A stretch of 39,961 bases of DNA from Streptomyces sp. H27-H1 (GCF_026627445.1 NZ_JAPNLJ010000058.1:1-39961); one strand, 5' to 3'; positions 24,670 through 32,748 are shown, numbered from the stretch's first letter. The notes: generated by a model from the letters alone, not told the origin. Program-made: numbers and translations.

Positions 24670-25527
24670 GTGCCCCGTCTCTCTGAAGTCATCGCCGCGC
24701 TGGACACTCTGTGGCCCCCCTCGCGGGCCGAGGAGTGGGACGCCGTCGGCACCGTCTGCGGTGACCCCGACGCGGAGGTCTCCCGGGTCCTGTTCGCCGT
24801 CGACCCCGTCCAGGAGATCGTCGACGAAGCGGTGCAGCTGGGCGCCGATCTGCTCGTCACCCACCACCCCCTCTACCTGCGGGGCACCACCACCGTCGAG
24901 GCCGGCACCTTCAAGGGCCGGGCCGTGCACACGCTGATCAAGAACGACATCGCGCTGCACGTCGCCCACACCAACGCCGACACCGCCGACCCCGGCGTCT
25001 CGGACGCCCTCGCCGGCGCCCTCGACCTGCGCGTCACCGGCCCGCTGGTCCCCGACCCGAGCGACCCCGCCGGCCGCCGCGGCCTCGGCCGGCTCTGCGA
25101 GCTGGACCGCCCCGAGACGCTGCGCGAGTTCGCGGCACGCGTCGCCGCCTGGCTGCAGCCGACCGCGCAGGGCATCCGCGTGGCCGGTGACCCCGACGCG
25201 CTGATCCGTACCGTCGCGGTCAGCGGCGGCTCCGGCGACAGCCTCTTCGCGCAGGTCCGGGCCGCCGGTGTCGACGCCTACGTCACCGCCGACCTGCGCC
25301 ACCACCCGGCGTCCGAGGCCCGCGAGCAGAGCACGCTCGCCCTCGTCGACGCCGCCCACTGGGCCACCGAATGGCCCTGGTGCGAGCAGGCCGCGGCCCA
25401 GCTCGACGCCATCTCCGAGCGCCACGGCTGGGGTCTGCGGACCCACGTCTCGCGCAAGGTCACCGACCCGTGGACGGTGCACGCGCCGTCCGTCACACAC
25501 CCTTCTCACCCTGGAGCCCCCAACTGA
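24670..25527 (+). CDS. Nif3-like dinuclear metal centre protein
   Basis: The 285-residue protein belongs to the Nif3/YbgI family (GTP cyclohydrolase I type 2-like fold, toroidal hexamer with two metals per subunit). Marks are EEWDAVGTVCGDP, the metal-binding LLVTHHPLYLRG, ALHVAHTNADTADPGVSD and the late VDAYVTADLRHH...STLALVDAAH block. The biological function of the family is still unclear. The GTG at 24670 lies seven bases after a -10-like tagcct (24658-24663) with no ribosome-binding site, so the mRNA is probably leaderless. It is the first gene of an operon with the zinc-ribbon and RNase H/phosphatase genes. Confidence 0.92.
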   Translation: MPRLSEVIAALDTLWPPSRAEEWDAVGTVCGDPDAEVSRVLFAVDPVQEIVDEAVQLGADLLVTHHPLYLRGTTTVEAGTFKGRAVHTLIKNDIALHVAHTNADTADPGVSDALAGALDLRVTGPLVPDPSDPAGRRGLGRLCELDRPETLREFAARVAAWLQPTAQGIRVAGDPDALIRTVAVSGGSGDSLFAQVRAAGVDAYVTADLRHHPASEAREQSTLALVDAAHWATEWPWCEQAAAQLDAISERHGWGLRTHVSRKVTDPWTVHAPSVTHPSHPGAPN

Positions 25528-26267
25528 ACGCCGAGCCCGCCGACCAGATCCGACTTCTCGACGTCCAGGCCCTGGACGTCCGGCTGTCTCAGCTCGCCCA
25601 CAAGCTCAAGTCGCTGCCCGAGCACGCCGAGGTCGACTCGCTGACCAAGGACCTCGCCCAGCAGCGCGACTTCCTCGTCGCCGCCCAGACGAAGGCCACC
25701 GACGCCGCCCGCGAGCAGACCAAGGCCGAGCAGGACGTGGACCAGGTGCGCCAGCGCGCCGCCCGCGACCAGGCCCGCCTGGACTCGGGCGCCGGCATCT
25801 CCGCCCGCGACGTGGCCAACCTGCAGAGCGAGGTCGTCTCCCTCGCCAAGCGCCAGGGTGACCTGGAGGACATCGTCCTCGAGGTCATGGAGCGCCTGGA
25901 GACCGCGCAGGAGACCGTCGTCGGACTGACCGAGCGGGTCGCCTCCCTGGAGACCAAGCTCGCCGACGCCACCGTGCGCCGCGACGCCGCCACCGGTGAG
26001 ATCGACGCCGAGGTCGCGGGCATCGACAAGGACCGCGGGATCATCGTCACCGCCATGCCGGCCGCGCTGATCGCCCTGTACGAGAAGATCCGCGTGAAGC
26101 AGGGCGGCGTCGGCGCCGCCCGCCTGTCGCAGCGCCGCTGCGAGGGCTGCCGCCTGGAGCTCGACCTCGCCGAGGTCAACGAGATCAAGGCCGCCGCCCG
26201 CGACGAGGTCGTCCGCCACGAGAGCTGCGGCCGCATCCTGGTCCGCATGGCCGACGCGGGCATCTGA
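25524..26267 (+). CDS. Coiled-coil protein with C4-type zinc ribbon
   Basis: The 247-residue protein has a long Ala/Gln/Glu-rich coiled coil (about 10-170) and a C-terminal zinc ribbon, Cys206-x2-Cys209 ... His232-x2-Cys235 (RRCEGCRLEL and RHESCGR). The third ligand is His where homologues I know have Cys. No ATG or GTG fits the family N-terminus. The best start is CTG at 25524 in the overlap CTGA with the Nif3 stop, with GGAG nine bases upstream, reading (M)NAEPADQIRLLDVQ. The linkage Nif3 / zinc ribbon / RNase H is conserved in actinobacteria and may reflect a nucleic-acid-related role; that is inference. Confidence 0.88.
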   Translation: MNAEPADQIRLLDVQALDVRLSQLAHKLKSLPEHAEVDSLTKDLAQQRDFLVAAQTKATDAAREQTKAEQDVDQVRQRAARDQARLDSGAGISARDVANLQSEVVSLAKRQGDLEDIVLEVMERLETAQETVVGLTERVASLETKLADATVRRDAATGEIDAEVAGIDKDRGIIVTAMPAALIALYEKIRVKQGGVGAARLSQRRCEGCRLELDLAEVNEIKAAARDEVVRHESCGRILVRMADAGI

Positions 26268-27571
26268 TGCCGAAGTTCGTTGTGGAAGCCGACGGCGGCT
26301 CCCGGGGCAACCCGGGGCCCGCCGGCTACGGTTCCGTCGTCCTCGACCCGGCGACGGGCGAGACGCTGGCCGAGCGCGCGGAGTACATCGGCGTCGCGAC
26401 GAACAACGTGGCCGAGTACAGGGGCCTCATCGCCGGGCTGAGGGCTGCCCGCGAGCTGGACCCGGACGCGGTGGTCCTCGTACGGATGGACTCCAAGCTC
26501 GTCGTCGAGCAGATGTCGGGCCGCTGGAAGATCAAGCACCCGGACATGAAGCCGCTCGCGGCGGAGGCGGCGAAGATCCTGCCGCGCGCGCAGGTGACGT
26601 ACGAGTGGATGCCTCGCGAGAAGAACAAGCACGCGGACCGGCTCGCGAACGAGGCGATGGACGCGGGCAAGCGCGGCAAGCAGTGGGAGCCCTCGAACTC
26701 CTCGGCAGCGCTGGACGCCTCGGCGGCCCGCGCCCTGGCGACCCCGCCTCCCGCGGGCCCGGTGGGCGACGCAGCCGCGGGCGCCGCGGCCGTCCGTGCC
26801 GCCCTCGCCGGCGCCTCCGGCGGTGGTACGGGGGCCCGCGCGGCCTCCGCACCGGCCGACACCCTGTTCGCGGACCCGGCCATCGGTGTCGCGGCGACGG
26901 ATACCGTCCCCGCCCCCGCGGCGGGATCGGGCTGGGGCCCCGACATGGGGACCCCGGCCACCTTCGTGCTGCTGCGCCACGGAGAGACCGCGCTCACTCC
27001 GCAGAAGCGATTCTCCGGCAGCGGCGGCAGCGACCCGGAGCTGTCCGCGACGGGCCGCCGCCAGGCCGCCGCCGTCGCGGAGTCGCTGGCGGCCCGCGGC
27101 ACCGTCCAGAGCGTGATCAGCTCCCCGCTGCGGCGCTGCCGGGAGACCGCGCAGGCCGTCGCCGACCGGCTCGGGCTCACCGTCACCGTCGAAGAGGGCC
27201 TGCGCGAGGTCGACTTCGGCGCGTGGGAGGGGCTGACCTTCGCGGAGACGAGCGAGCGCTTCCCGGAGGACCTCCAGGCGTGGCTGGACTCCCCGAAGGC
27301 CGCCCCCACGGGCGGCGGCGAGAGCTTCGCCTCGGCCACCCGCCGCATCTCCGCGACCAGGGACCGGCTGCTCGCCGAACACACGGGCCGTACGGTGCTG
27401 CTCGTCTCGCACGTGACGCCGGTCAAGATCCTGGTCCGGCTGGCGCTGGGCGCCCCGCCGGAGGCGCTGTTCCGCATGGAGCTGTCGGCGGCCTCGCTGT
27501 CGGCGGTCGCCTACTACGCGGACGGCAACGCCTCGGTCCGCCTGCTGAACGACACGTCCCACCTGCGCTGA
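26267..27571 (+). CDS. Bifunctional RNase HI / acid phosphatase
   Basis: The 434-residue fusion starts with an RNase HI domain (1-135) with active-site Asp9 (EADGGSRGNPG), Glu50 (NNVAEYRG), Asp75 (RMDSKLV) and Asp124 (KHADRLANEA). After an Ala/Pro linker (about 140-230) comes a histidine phosphatase domain with LLRHGET (His238), SSPLRRCRETA and the late VSHVTPVKIL. This is the actinobacterial arrangement known from Rv2228c and its S. coelicolor homologue, where the second domain resembles alpha-ribazole phosphatase CobC. It would degrade RNA in RNA:DNA hybrids and remove a phosphate from a small substrate. Its ATG overlaps the previous stop (TGATG), and a hairpin follows. Confidence 0.95.
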   Translation: MPKFVVEADGGSRGNPGPAGYGSVVLDPATGETLAERAEYIGVATNNVAEYRGLIAGLRAARELDPDAVVLVRMDSKLVVEQMSGRWKIKHPDMKPLAAEAAKILPRAQVTYEWMPREKNKHADRLANEAMDAGKRGKQWEPSNSSAALDASAARALATPPPAGPVGDAAAGAAAVRAALAGASGGGTGARAASAPADTLFADPAIGVAATDTVPAPAAGSGWGPDMGTPATFVLLRHGETALTPQKRFSGSGGSDPELSATGRRQAAAVAESLAARGTVQSVISSPLRRCRETAQAVADRLGLTVTVEEGLREVDFGAWEGLTFAETSERFPEDLQAWLDSPKAAPTGGGESFASATRRISATRDRLLAEHTGRTVLLVSHVTPVKILVRLALGAPPEALFRMELSAASLSAVAYYADGNASVRLLNDTSHLR

Positions 27572-27578
27572 GCCACGA

Positions 27579-27602
27579 GGCCCGGCCCCCAGGGGCCGGG
27601 CC
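27579..27602 (+). terminator. Terminator of the RNase H/phosphatase operon
   Basis: ggcccggcccc (27579-27589) and ggggccgggcc (27592-27602) pair perfectly around a CA centre, eight bases after the stop codon. Confidence 0.8.
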
Positions 27603-27694
27603 GTCCGAGGAGGGACCGCCACCCGTGCCTCCCTACCCGTCCGGCTTCCGGTAGCACCTCCAGGAAGGTCCTGGAGTGCGGCTGGAGGCTCTCC

Positions 27695-28057
27695 GTGTCC
27701 CGCACCGCCCATCACATCCCCGCCCGGCGCACCCCGTTCGACGAGCAGCGCCGCGAGGGTCCCTGGCAGCACCCCGGTCCCTGGCGCCGAGTGGACCTGC
27801 GCAGCCTGCGCTACTGCGCCGCCGAACTCCGTACCGCGGCGCGGAAAGGCCGGCGCCCACGGCCCCGGGAAGTCCGCCGCGCCTTCGACAGCTGGCGGTA
27901 CTGCTGCGCCCACGGGGGATCCCTGTCCGAGGCCGCCAACCGCGCGGAGCGCGTCGCCCGCGCGCGGGCCCGTACCGACTGCCGGGCCGCGCTCCACGAT
28001 GCCGAGACGGTCATCGAGCCCTACCGCCCCCGCTACCAGGCCCACTGGCTGGCTTGA
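27695..28057 (+). CDS. Small basic hypothetical protein
   Basis: The 120-residue, Arg-rich protein reads RRVDLRSLRYCAAELRTAAR, RRAFDSWRYCCAHGGSLSEA and DAETVIEPYRPRYQAHW. No known domain is evident to me; the basic helices could bind nucleic acid, but there is no direct evidence. GTG at 27695 has GGAGG seven bases upstream, which supports the start. A hairpin-like inverted repeat (ctccagga / tcctggag, about 27657-27676) lies in its leader. It is convergent with rnpB, and the rnpB terminator begins about 15 bases after its stop. Confidence 0.65.
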   Translation: MSRTAHHIPARRTPFDEQRREGPWQHPGPWRRVDLRSLRYCAAELRTAARKGRRPRPREVRRAFDSWRYCCAHGGSLSEAANRAERVARARARTDCRAALHDAETVIEPYRPRYQAHWLA

Positions 28058-28072
28058 CACCCGGTACGAAGA

Positions 28073-28106
28073 AGCCCCCGCACCCGAGTTCACGGGGGCG
28101 GGGGCT
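28073..28106 (-). terminator. Terminator of rnpB
   Basis: agcccccgc (28073-28081) and gcgggggct (28098-28106) form the stem just beyond the 3' end of the RNase P RNA. It can also serve the convergent gene ending at 28057. Confidence 0.8.
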
Positions 28107-28113
28107 GTTCGCC

Positions 28114-28517
28114 GGCAGACGAGCCGGCCTGTACGCCGGGTTCTGTCTCCCGGAGACCTCGCGGTCGCCGGGGAGACGGCCATCCATCTAGGACCGGCGT
28201 TGCCGCCGGCCTCGTGCGGTCTACCCGCGAACTCGGGCGGGCAGCCCTCGAACGTTCGCGCAGGGACGTCCGAAAACGGCCCCTCTTGACCTTGCTCCGG
28301 GTGGGGTTTACCTAGCCGCCTGAGTCACCTCAGGCGCTGGTGGTCTCTTACACCACCGTTTCACCCTTACCGGGGGCCGAAGCCCCAGGCGGTCTGTTTT
28401 CTGTGGCACTGTCCCGCGGGTCACCCCGGGTGGCCGTTAGCCACCACCCTGCCCTGTGGAGCCCGGACGTTCCTCGGCGGGATCCGGAGACCCCGACGCG
28501 GCCGCCCGGCCGACTCG
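28114..28517 (-). ncRNA. rnpB: RNase P RNA, class A
   Basis: On the minus strand the conserved core is present: GAGGAACGTCCGGGCTCC near the 5' side, then CAGGGTGGTGGCTAACGGCC, GGTAAACCCCACCCGGAGCA and the 3' segment ending in CCGGCTCGTCTGCCGG. The ends pair as helix P1 (CGAGTCGGCC at 28517 downward with GGCCGGCTCG near the 3' end, one G-U pair). About 404 nucleotides is normal for an actinobacterial RNase P RNA. It forms the catalytic part of the enzyme that trims tRNA 5' ends. The exact ends are placed by helix P1 and are good to a few bases. Confidence 0.95.
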
Positions 28518-28532
28518 TCTGTCGTACCGCCC

Positions 28533-28538
28533 ATCGTA
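28533..28538 (-). promoter_or_regulatory. Candidate -10 box of rnpB
   Basis: Read on the minus strand this is TACGAT, which would start transcription about nine bases before the mature 5' end of the RNase P RNA. The -35 region is not convincing. Confidence 0.4.
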
Positions 28539-28587
28539 CCGGCTGCGTCATCACGGCTTGACCTTGACGCAGCGGCAGGGTTTCTAC

Positions 28588-28977
28588 TTGAACCCATGCG
28601 AAGATCGGAGAGATCTCCGCCCTCGCGAACTGGCCGCGGTGGCCGCCGTGCTTCCCGCGGAGTCGGCGCTGGTGGTGTGCGTGGCGGCCGGAGCGCGGCC
28701 GCCGGGCTGGGCCCTCGCCCTCGCCGAAGCGGTGGTGCTGGGGGTCCTCCTCCTGGAGGCCCGCGTCCTGTACTCGCTGTACGCCGCCTCGCGCTCCCGG
28801 GGCGCCGGCCCGGGCGAGGCCCGCCGCGAGGCCGTACGGGCCGTGGTGCCCGTGCCCGTACGCCGCCTCGTGTTCCATGAGCTACGCGCGTTCGCCGCGC
28901 TGGGCCGGTGGGCGCTGCGGCGGCCGCCGCACGGGGTGCGCCCCGGGGACCATGCGGCCCCGTACACCGGACCCTAG
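28588..28977 (+). CDS. Membrane protein, N-terminal part of a probably split gene
   Basis: From about residue 12 the frame has strong codon bias. It reads RPRELAAVAAVLPAESALVV, one or two membrane segments (ALALAEAVVLGVLLLEA), and a cytoplasmic stretch ending FHELRAFAALGRWALRRPPH...DHAAPYTGP. The stop is TAG at 28975. The same frame continues after it without interruption into the next entry, so TAG probably replaced CAG in one ancestral gene. The start is uncertain: TTG at 28588 has a weak GGCAGGG site, and GTG codons at 28639 and 28648 are alternatives. No function is known. Confidence 0.55.
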   Translation: MNPCEDRRDLRPRELAAVAAVLPAESALVVCVAAGARPPGWALALAEAVVLGVLLLEARVLYSLYAASRSRGAGPGEARREAVRAVVPVPVRRLVFHELRAFAALGRWALRRPPHGVRPGDHAAPYTGP

Positions 28978-28983
28978 ACGGCC

Positions 28984-29427
28984 ATGATGTACGGGCTGCT
29001 GTTCGTCACGGTGATCGAGACGGCGGCCCTGGCCGTCCTCATCCCCTGGCCGGCCGTCCACCGCGTGGTGCTCGTCCTCGACGTGTACGGGGTGGTGCTG
29101 GTGCTCGCACTGCACGCCGCCCGCGTCACCCGGCCGCACGTCGTACGCCCCGACGGGACCCTGCGCATCCGCTACGGCGCCCTCTTCGACCTGACCGTCC
29201 CGCCGGACGCGGTGGCTTCGGTCCGGGTGGAGCGGCGCTACCCCGAGAAACGGCTCGTCACCCTCTCCGAGGACGGGGTGCTCGACCTGATCGTCGGCAG
29301 CCAGACCACCGTCACCGTGGAACTGACCCGCCCGCTCGGCGCGCGCGCCGAAGCCCGTGTCATCCGCTTCCACGCGGATGCGCCCGGAGCGCTGGTCGCC
29401 GCACTGCGGCAGCCCGCACCCCCGTGA
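28984..29427 (+). CDS. Membrane protein, C-terminal part of a probably split gene
   Basis: The frame is the same as the preceding entry, two codons after its TAG. It starts at ATG 28984 or 28987, but no ribosome-binding site precedes it. Two membrane segments (about 4-22 and 27-47) are followed by a compact domain, VTRPHVVRPDGTLRIRYGAL and then VASVRVERRYPEKRLVTLSE, which looks PH-like. The 147-residue product is intact in itself. It could be made by reinitiation or be lost if the upstream stop is a recent mutation. The last codons and the stop lie within the terminator hairpin. Confidence 0.65.
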   Translation: MMYGLLFVTVIETAALAVLIPWPAVHRVVLVLDVYGVVLVLALHAARVTRPHVVRPDGTLRIRYGALFDLTVPPDAVASVRVERRYPEKRLVTLSEDGVLDLIVGSQTTVTVELTRPLGARAEARVIRFHADAPGALVAALRQPAPP

Positions 29428-29443
29428 CGGGCTGCCGCAGTGC
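29401..29443 (+). terminator. Perfect 16-bp hairpin overlapping a gene end
   Basis: gcactgcggcagcccg (29401-29416) and its exact complement (29428-29443) enclose an 11-base loop that holds the TGA stop of the preceding gene. The left arm is coding sequence, so the stem is kept within protein-coding constraints. Confidence 0.8.
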
Positions 29444-29602
29444 CGACCGTGTGCGCCGAGCGTGACAAGCCGGTGCGCGCCTGTCTTGTCAAAAACGGCG
29501 CGGCTCAAAAAAGGCGCAATTCGAAAACGGCACGGCTCGAATCGCCACGGCCGGCCGAGGGGACGGGGAGAGGGAACCGGGCGGTCCGCGCCGCGCGTTC
29601 GG

Positions 29603-30199
29603 CTAGCGGACCAGCGTGAAGGTGGTGGCCGCGACGGCCGCGCCCACCGCGGTGCCCGCGAGGACCTGGGCAAGGGTGTGGTCCTTCAGCCGGACCCGGG
29701 ACCAGCCGACGAGTGCGACCAGCGGGTACGCGAGCAGCAGCCGGGGCCCGTAGGTCAGCGCGAGCATCGCGACGCTGCCGGAGGAGACGGCCGCGTGCAC
29801 GCTGATCTTCCAGGCGGGGGTCACGGTGAGCAGGGCCGCGAGGGTCACCAGCATGGCCGTGATCAGCGCGATCATCGTCCGGGGGGAGCCGAGGAGCGCC
29901 ATCAGGAGGATGCCGGTGGCGACCGAGGCGATGATGAACACCAACACGGTGATGCGCTGTTGGCGCTGGCCGACGTGCCGGTCGGCCCAGCGGCCGCGCC
30001 GGATGCCGAACTTGATGAAGGCCAGGGGGATGACGGCGGCGAACAGGCAGCCGAGGAGGCCCCAGCCGATCCCGGCGAAACCGGCGGTGTGCCAGCCGAT
30101 GAGGACGGTGTCGGCGATGATCCAGGTCTTGGGATCGAGTCCGTCGGTGATCAGCCGTGCGGATCGGGACTCGGTGGGGCGGGTGAGCGCGGCGGTCAC
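29603..30199 (-). CDS. PAP2-like membrane protein
   Basis: The 198-residue protein has about five membrane segments. Its C-terminal half matches the phosphatidic acid phosphatase 2 pattern: ISVHAAVSSGS (His135) and GWSRVRLKDHTLAQVLAG (Ser167, Arg168, His174). In the third PAP2 motif the final Asp is Gln178, and the first motif (K-x6-RP) is not clear. Catalysis is therefore possible but not assured. Lipid phosphate or isoprenoid pyrophosphate would be the family substrates. Its GTG start overlaps the stop of the preceding gene (GTGA), so it is translationally coupled and forms the last gene of the XRE-ImmA-MAB_1171c cassette. Confidence 0.75.
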   Translation of the reverse strand: MTAALTRPTESRSARLITDGLDPKTWIIADTVLIGWHTAGFAGIGWGLLGCLFAAVIPLAFIKFGIRRGRWADRHVGQRQQRITVLVFIIASVATGILLMALLGSPRTMIALITAMLVTLAALLTVTPAWKISVHAAVSSGSVAMLALTYGPRLLLAYPLVALVGWSRVRLKDHTLAQVLAGTAVGAAVAATTFTLVR

Positions 30200-31365
30200 G
30201 CCGTGGCCTCCTGGCTGGTCGCGGTGAGGAAGTCGTCAGCCACGGCGGAGTGGTAGATCCGGGCGAGCTGGATGAGCCGGTGCACCTCGGTGGTGAAGTC
30301 GAGTTCGTCGATTCCGACGGCGGCCGGCTCCTGGGTGCCGCGGACCGGCAGGACGCCGCGGGCCTTGCCCTCGCGCGTAGCCCGCATCCACAGGGCTTCG
30401 GCCGCCGGGCTCGTCGCCGGGTCGAATCCGGCCTGCAGGGCGGCGGCGTGCGCGCGCTCGCGGACCTCGCCCGCGGTGTAGGCGTCGAGGGTCAGGGCGG
30501 CATCGCGGATCTCGATGACGCGCCGGTACAGCCGCAGGCGCGGGCTGCGCAGGAGACCGGTCTTCAGGACGATGTCGGGGGTGACCTTGGTCAGGTCCTG
30601 CCAGAGCGGCTGGAGCTGCCGGTAGTGCCGGCCGTCCTGGACGGTGCGCCAGGCCACACCGAACGCGGGGATGCTGCTGCCGATGAGGATGAAGGCGATC
30701 GCCAGGTACTTCAGGGCGTCGGTGACGTTGTCGACGGCGATGTCGCTGGTGGCGTCGGTGAGGCCCGCGAGGCGGCTCGCGATGTACCCGGCCCGCATCA
30801 GGGTGTACAGCACGCCGACGGCGGTCCCGATGCCCATGAGGCGGACGCCGGTCCGCAGCCACAGGGCGCTGGCGTGCCGTGCGCTGCCCCAGAAGAGCCA
30901 GGTGGCGGTGGCCATGGCGATGCCGAGGTAGACGACGAAGAGGAGGTAGTAGACGGTGGCCCAGCCGTTGCCCGCGGTCTCCTCGAAGAAGTCGGTCATC
31001 TCGTGGGGCCGAGGGACGAAGAAGGCGAAGAGCACCGTCATGGCCGTCATCGCGGTCAGGGCGGCGTAGTGGCGGGCCCGCAGCCGACGGCCGGTCTCCG
31101 GGCGGGCGATGGCGACGACGAAGTCGACGACCGCGCCGGCCGCGATCATGCCCAGGCAGTGCTTGATGAGGGTGGAGAGGTTGTTGACGCCCGCCCCGTC
31201 GTCCAGGGTGCGCATCACGCCGGGGAGGCGGAGCGTCATGGAGAGGGTCAGGGCGGCGAACGCCGTCCACAGGGCCCGCTGTTTGACCGTGCGGACGGCC
31301 GAGGGGGCGCGCCAGAGCGTCACCGCCCAGAGCATGGCCAGGATGGCTATCTCGAGGTGTTTCAC
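30196..31365 (-). CDS. MAB_1171c-type polytopic membrane protein
   Basis: The 389-residue protein has about seven membrane segments in its first 240 residues (for example LEIAILAMLWAVTLW, MIAAGAVVDFVVAIA, ALTAMTAMTVLFAFF, TVYYLLFVVYLGIAMA). A cytoplasmic C-terminal region of about 150 residues follows, with RQLQPLWQDLTKVTPDIVL, RLYRRVIEIRDAALTL and LARIYHSAVADDFL. I recognise the layout and the RRVIEIRDA block from actinobacterial proteins named after MAB_1171c and sometimes called putative transporters. No mechanism is established. They typically sit beside XRE and ImmA/IrrE genes, as here. GTG at 31365 starts one base after the ImmA stop; ATG at 31407 is an alternative. Confidence 0.75.
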   Translation of the reverse strand: MKHLEIAILAMLWAVTLWRAPSAVRTVKQRALWTAFAALTLSMTLRLPGVMRTLDDGAGVNNLSTLIKHCLGMIAAGAVVDFVVAIARPETGRRLRARHYAALTAMTAMTVLFAFFVPRPHEMTDFFEETAGNGWATVYYLLFVVYLGIAMATATWLFWGSARHASALWLRTGVRLMGIGTAVGVLYTLMRAGYIASRLAGLTDATSDIAVDNVTDALKYLAIAFILIGSSIPAFGVAWRTVQDGRHYRQLQPLWQDLTKVTPDIVLKTGLLRSPRLRLYRRVIEIRDAALTLDAYTAGEVRERAHAAALQAGFDPATSPAAEALWMRATREGKARGVLPVRGTQEPAAVGIDELDFTTEVHRLIQLARIYHSAVADDFLTATSQEATA

Positions 31366-31366
31366 T

Positions 31367-32059
31367 TCACGACCAGGTGTTTCGAACGGGGTGCCCGAGG
31401 GCGTCATGGAGGCGCATGAGACGGTCCTCGGCCTCGCTGGAGGTCGACTGCGTCGTGTAGCGGCCGGCCCGCTCGTGGATGAGCGTGGCCAGGGTCTCGG
31501 CCTGCCGCTCCTGCGGGCTGGCGAACTTGCTCCGCCCCATGAGGTGCGCCAGGCGGTCGATGTCGAGGCCGAGTTCTTCGTCGATCGATTCGGTCGCGCG
31601 GGCCACGTTCCTGATCCGGGCCGCCTCGGCGCGAATGATCGAGGCCACGGGCAGTTCGGGGCGGTCGATCCCGGCGACGGCCGTCTGCGTACGCGTCAGC
31701 AGGCGCTGGAAGTGCTCGGAGGCCCGTGCTATCTCCCGGTCCGACGGCTGCTCGGGGATGTCGAGTTCGGGGGCTACGTGGCCGAGCAGCATGTGCGAGA
31801 TCTCGTGGAGGACGATCTGCACCTTGAGGATCTCGGCCGCGACGGCGTCGTAGAAGACGAGGTCGGCGACCTCCAGTCCGAGCCAGATCCCGCACGGCAG
31901 GGCCGGGTCGGGAGGGCCGTCCAGGGGCAGCAGGATCAGCGGTCGGCCACGCTGCGCGGCTATGCCCTCGCAGAAGGCATCCAGGTCGAACGGCCGGGGG
32001 ATGACGAGTCGGTCTGCGACGGCGGCGCACTCCGCGTCGGCGCGCTTCCACCAGCGCAT
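31367..32059 (-). CDS. ImmA/IrrE-type zinc metallopeptidase
   Basis: The 230-residue protein carries the zinc site LHEISHMLLGH (His85-Glu86-x2-His89) in a DUF955-type domain, preceded by CGIWLGLEVADLVFYDAV. A helical region of unknown function follows, with LGLDIDRLAHLMGRSKF. In ICEBs1 ImmA cleaves the XRE repressor ImmR, and in Deinococcus IrrE/PprI cleaves DdrO. By analogy this protein is a candidate protease for the XRE regulator at 32201; that is inference. ATG at 32059 follows a near-perfect GGGGAGG at the right distance, so the ATG seven codons upstream is rejected. A 141-bp gap separates it from the regulator gene. Confidence 0.9.
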   Translation of the reverse strand: MRWWKRADAECAAVADRLVIPRPFDLDAFCEGIAAQRGRPLILLPLDGPPDPALPCGIWLGLEVADLVFYDAVAAEILKVQIVLHEISHMLLGHVAPELDIPEQPSDREIARASEHFQRLLTRTQTAVAGIDRPELPVASIIRAEAARIRNVARATESIDEELGLDIDRLAHLMGRSKFASPQERQAETLATLIHERAGRYTTQSTSSEAEDRLMRLHDALGHPVRNTWS

Positions 32060-32200
32060 CGTCGCCTCCCCGCCCGTCATCGTCCACTGCGCACACCCGA
32101 TCGGGTTTGAGAGTAACCGGAACCACAGCGGCGGCTTACTTACGGCGTATCGGTGGCCGAAATACCGCTGTTCGGGTGAAGCGTGTGACTGATTCGCGCC

Positions 32201-32713
32201 TCAGGACTCCTTGCCGCGGCGCCGGCGGGGCTTCACATCCGGAAGTCCTTCGGCCTTCCGGAGCTGCTTGATCAGGCCGGTGACGGACCGCATGGAACCG
32301 GCGGACAGTCCACTGAGGCGGAAGGCCGCGGCCTTGACCTGTTCGTCCTCGAGGACCTGGGCGAACTCGTCTGCCGCCGCGGCCTTGCCCATCTCCTCGC
32401 GGAGCCGCGTGATCCGTTCCTCGATCCGCTGCTCGATCGCCTGGGCGTTCTCGCCGTCGGCGAGGTACCCCACGGTGACGCCGAAGAAATTGGCGATCGC
32501 GCGGATCGAGTCGATGCCGGGGTTCGGGTTGTTGTTCAGGCGGATGGTCTGGACCGTGCCGTGCGAGACGGAGGGGCCGGACAGCTGCTTCGTACCGTCG
32601 GCGATCTCTTGGTACGTGTACGGACCGCGGCCCGCCGGGTGGATCGTCTCGATCAAGAAGCCGAGGCGGTCGCCCATGGTGTCCCGCCGGCCGGTGGGGG
32701 TCTCCTCACCCAT
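32201..32713 (-). CDS. XRE-family helix-turn-helix regulator
   Basis: The 170-residue regulator has an N-terminal DNA-binding domain of the Cro/CI type: RLGFLIETIHP, YTYQEIADGTKQLSGPSVSH, GTVQTIRLNNNPNPGIDSIR and AIANFFGVTVGYL, about residues 15-85. A helical, charged C-terminal region follows (IEQRIEERITRLREEMGKAA), suited to dimerisation, and ends in a basic tail. It heads the minus-strand cassette with the ImmA-like protease and two membrane proteins. A palindrome covers its presumed -10 box, which suggests autoregulation. ATG at 32713 is the chosen start; GTG at 32716 or 32722 is possible. Confidence 0.88.
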   Translation of the reverse strand: MGEETPTGRRDTMGDRLGFLIETIHPAGRGPYTYQEIADGTKQLSGPSVSHGTVQTIRLNNNPNPGIDSIRAIANFFGVTVGYLADGENAQAIEQRIEERITRLREEMGKAAAADEFAQVLEDEQVKAAAFRLSGLSAGSMRSVTGLIKQLRKAEGLPDVKPRRRRGKES

Positions 32714-32748
32714 CACCGTCACTGCTCCCGTCTACTGCTGGATCTCGT

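Noticed and set aside
28558..28588. MerR-type promoter (ttgacc - 19 bases - tctact) with an imperfect dyad before the split membrane gene
   Set aside because: The start point it implies lies after the TTG chosen for the gene. The only ATG just downstream (28596) opens a frame with poor codon bias, and no MerR gene is present. It may be coincidence beside the rnpB promoter.
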